NCBI RefSeq assembly: GCF_003399445.1
Contig: NZ_QUQO01000001.1
Coordinates: 1,919,001 to 1,983,000, forward strand
Direction of reading: 5' to 3'
Length of the DNA: 64,000 nt
From: Parvularcula marina
Lineage (GTDB): Bacteria > Pseudomonadota > Alphaproteobacteria > Caulobacterales > Parvularculaceae
A model generated the notes under the pieces. It saw nothing but the letters and a program-made list of their open reading frames with translations. It did not search any database and was not told where the DNA came from. Below, in pieces: positions 62,240 through 64,000 of the stretch; positions within the stretch are counted from its first letter, which is position 1, and each line of letters opens with the position of its first letter. The position numbers were made by a program, and so were the translations under genes.

Positions 62240-62921
62240 GACAGAAATTGATGTGATCGCAAACTTGAAGGACGTCGAGGCGAAAATCGCCGCCGCGGCG
62301 GAAGATGCCGCGCGCGATCCGGCGGAAGTGTTCCTCACGCTGGTCAGCAAGACCTGGGAGGCGGACGATATCCGCCCGCTCCTTGATGCCGGGCATCGCC
62401 GCTTTGGCGAGAACCGGGTGCAGGAAGCGCAAGGCAAATGGCCGGAGTTGAAAGATGCCTATGATAGTGTCTGGCTTCACCTCATCGGTCCGCTTCAGAC
62501 CAATAAGGCGAAGGACGCGGTCCGGCTGTTTGATGTGATCGAGACCCTCGACCGGGAAAAACTCGCGCAGAGCTTCGCCAAGCTCGCCGAGGATGGCGAG
62601 CTGATCCCCGAACTACTCGTGCAGGTGAATACCGGTGAGGAAGAGCAAAAAGCGGGCGTCGCACCGAAGGCGGCAGCGGATTTTGCGCGCTACTGCCGGG
62701 ATGACCTCGCCCTCCCGGTCACGGGGCTGATGGCCATTCCGCCTGCGGATGAGCCGCCGGCCCCGCATTTCGCGCTTCTATATAAGCTGTCTGAAGAGCT
62801 TGGCCTGCCGCGTCTCTCCATGGGGATGTCCGGCGATTACGAGACGGCCATTCATCTGGGGGCGACGGATGTCCGGGTCGGCTCTGCGATTTTCGGCCCC
62901 CGCCGCCCGAAGGAGGGGTAA
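62238..62921 (+). CDS. YggS family pyridoxal phosphate homeostasis protein
   Basis: 227 residues from the ATG at 62238, preceded by GGAGGGG; the frame continues upstream without support. VFLTLVSKTWEADDIRPLLDAG (about 32-53) carries the PLP lysine (SK), FGENRVQEAQGKW near 59-71, HLIGPLQTNKAKDAV near 81-95, and LSMGMSGDYETAIHLGATDVRVGSAIFG near 193-220 forms the phosphate-binding end. It buffers PLP and affects amino acid pools. Confidence 0.95.
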   Translation: MTEIDVIANLKDVEAKIAAAAEDAARDPAEVFLTLVSKTWEADDIRPLLDAGHRRFGENRVQEAQGKWPELKDAYDSVWLHLIGPLQTNKAKDAVRLFDVIETLDREKLAQSFAKLAEDGELIPELLVQVNTGEEEQKAGVAPKAAADFARYCRDDLALPVTGLMAIPPADEPPAPHFALLYKLSEELGLPRLSMGMSGDYETAIHLGATDVRVGSAIFGPRRPKEG

Positions 62922-62929
62922 GGAGCAAT

Positions 62930-63580
62930 ATGGCCGGTCAGATACGCCTTATCCTGCTTGAGCCTGACGCCGCCATCCGCGCGGCGCTGGTCGAACAGTT
63001 CGCCGTCGCAGGCGAATTCCACGCCATTGCCGCCGCTGATGTCGATGGCCTGCCGGATGAAGAGAGCAGTCTTTCGCATATCGATGTACTGCTCACGGAT
63101 GAAGCGCGGCCCGAAACGCTGTCTGCCGCTGCCGCGCGCGGCTTTCGGGGGCCGGTTATCGCGTTCAGGGCAGGTGAGGGCGTTCAGATACGTCTTGAGC
63201 GGCCTTGCCGGTTCTCAACCCTTGCCGCGACCATCCGCTCGGCCCTTCATGATCATACGCGTTCGGAGGATGCCCGTTTCCAGCTCGGGCCATACGAGTT
63301 CAGCCCGGCGGAACGCGTGCTTGCGGTTCCCGGCGAGGAACCCATCCGCCTGACCGACAAGGAAGCGGCCATCCTGCGCTATCTCTACCGGGCGGGCACG
63401 CGGCCGGTCAGTCGCGAGGAGCTACTCGGCGAGGTCTGGGGGTATCAGTCGGGGATCACGACGCACACGCTCGAAACCCATATCTACCGGCTGCGCCAGA
63501 AGATCGAGCCTGATCCCAGCGAGGCAAGGCTGCTGATCACGGTCGAGGGCGGCTATCGCCTCGGCCAGACGAACGCCTAG
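62930..63580 (+). CDS. OmpR/PhoB-type response regulator with degenerate receiver
   Basis: 216 residues. The N-terminal receiver-like domain keeps acidic residues (EPD at 11-13) and a candidate phospho-acceptor Asp57 (DVLLTDEARPE), but the switch Thr/Ser and catalytic Lys positions carry Arg (VIAFRAGEG and LERPCRF). A complete winged helix follows from about 120: RLTDKEAAILRYLYRAGTRPVSREELLGEVWGYQSG and THTLETHIYRLRQKIEPDPS. No histidine kinase is adjacent. It may work without phosphorylation. AAGGAG precedes the ATG, 8 bases after yggS. Confidence 0.9.
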   Translation: MAGQIRLILLEPDAAIRAALVEQFAVAGEFHAIAAADVDGLPDEESSLSHIDVLLTDEARPETLSAAAARGFRGPVIAFRAGEGVQIRLERPCRFSTLAATIRSALHDHTRSEDARFQLGPYEFSPAERVLAVPGEEPIRLTDKEAAILRYLYRAGTRPVSREELLGEVWGYQSGITTHTLETHIYRLRQKIEPDPSEARLLITVEGGYRLGQTNA

Positions 63581-64000
63581 CGCCGCGCAAGGATTAGATC
63601 ATTGGCAATGGCGACGACCCGTCTGGCGTTCGCCGCCCAGGTGAGATCCCGCTCAAGCAGCACCTGACGCGCGGCCCGGCCGAGCCCCTCACGTAGCGCG
63701 GCATCCTCTGCCAACAGATCAAGCGCCTGATGGAAAGCGCGGGTATCGCCTGGCGGGGTCAGGAAGGCGGTCTCTCCGTGGGTCACCACTTCGCGGATAT
63801 TGGGCTGGTCGGGCGCGATGACCGCGCGGGCCTGCGCCATATATTCCTGCAGCTTGAGGGGGGAGGCATAGGCGGTGACCGCTGGCTGCAAGGCAATGTC
63901 GAATGCCGCGATATGGGCGGCGACTTCGTTGCGCTGGACGACGCCTGTCACGGTCAGCCGGTCTGCCACGCCCAAGCGTTCGGCCTGAGCTTTGAGGGAA
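63577..64000 (-). CDS. Glycosyltransferase family 4, C-terminal part (truncated by window edge)
   Basis: The last 140 codons of a gene that continues past the right edge. VADRLTVTGVVQRNEVAAHIAAFDIALQP begins a nucleotide-sugar-binding half; PLKLQEYMAQARAVIAPDQPNIREVV holds the conserved Glu of the GT4 EX7E-type motif, and the GETAFLTPPGDTRAF turn follows. Sugar and acceptor unknown. The stop overlaps that of the convergent regulator gene (CTAG). Confidence 0.85.
   Translation of the reverse strand, partial: SLKAQAERLGVADRLTVTGVVQRNEVAAHIAAFDIALQPAVTAYASPLKLQEYMAQARAVIAPDQPNIREVVTHGETAFLTPPGDTRAFHQALDLLAEDAALREGLGRAARQVLLERDLTWAANARRVVAIANDLILARR

Noticed and set aside
1-64000. tRNA, CRISPR, insertion sequences or prophage genes
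   Set aside because: Looked for by eye on both strands and not found; a tRNAscan and repeat search would be needed to be sure.

Overview
The window is a 64 kb stretch of GC-rich chromosome from an alphaproteobacterium. Family-level similarity and several alphaproteobacterial gene orders support this: fxsA-secB divergent from Tim44-mltA-smr; ihfB-lapA-trpF-trpB-trpA-accD-folC; ubiE-ubiB-coaBC; and holA-lptE-leuS with a nearby DUF3576 lipoprotein and porin. Members of the Caulobacter lipoprotein family CC0125/CC1285 and the general style suggest a free-living, possibly marine lineage near Caulobacterales or Parvularculales. That placement is inference. I see no rRNA, tRNA, CRISPR array, insertion sequence, prophage or plasmid function.

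Layout. 0-6.5 kb: end of a histone-deacetylase-like gene coupled to hemH, a lipoprotein, a secreted prolyl oligopeptidase, a dicarboxylate/amino acid symporter coupled to a half-length asparaginase-like protein, and a small membrane methyltransferase. 6.6-14.5 kb: translation and secretion genes (ffh, lipoprotein, rpsP, rimM on +; rpmI, rplT, pheS, a thioesterase and pheT on -). 14.5-19.6 kb: a PiT-like transporter with a candidate Pho box, then the envelope block Smr/MltA/Tim44 divergent from FxsA/SecB. 19.6-33.3 kb: a glycosyltransferase, then a long minus-strand operon (ihfB, lapA, trpF, trpB, trpA, accD, folC, dut, ThiF-like, unknown, GFA and a 24-codon ORF with a very strong ribosome binding site before a strong terminator), and the divergent ubiE-ubiB-coaBC operon. 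33-43 kb: accessory envelope and small-molecule genes, including a compact SdpR/SdpI-like pair with a palindrome over its promoter and a GT2/ArnT-like pair. 43-47 kb: rplS-trmD, a lower-GC islet with one unknown membrane protein, a lipoprotein with a metalloprotease motif, and an AraC regulator. 47-64 kb: M16 peptidase, holA-lptE-leuS, a sialate-esterase-type gene, a queuosine-precursor transporter, 5-oxoprolinase pxpABC, DUF3576 lipoprotein, porin, ThiE-like protein, YggS, a degenerate response regulator and the end of a glycosyltransferase gene.

The genome is compact. Many neighbours overlap by ATGA or TAATG (translational coupling), and three convergent pairs share overlapping stop codons. 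The features most unlike textbook organisation are the structured small-ORF transcript at about 20.86-21.06 kb, the SdpRI-like pair, the splitting of rpsP-rimM from trmD-rplS by 33 kb and onto the other strand, the thioesterase sandwiched between pheS and pheT, and the apparent fusion of the dut block onto the trp-accD-folC operon. I found no large, clearly new multi-gene system.
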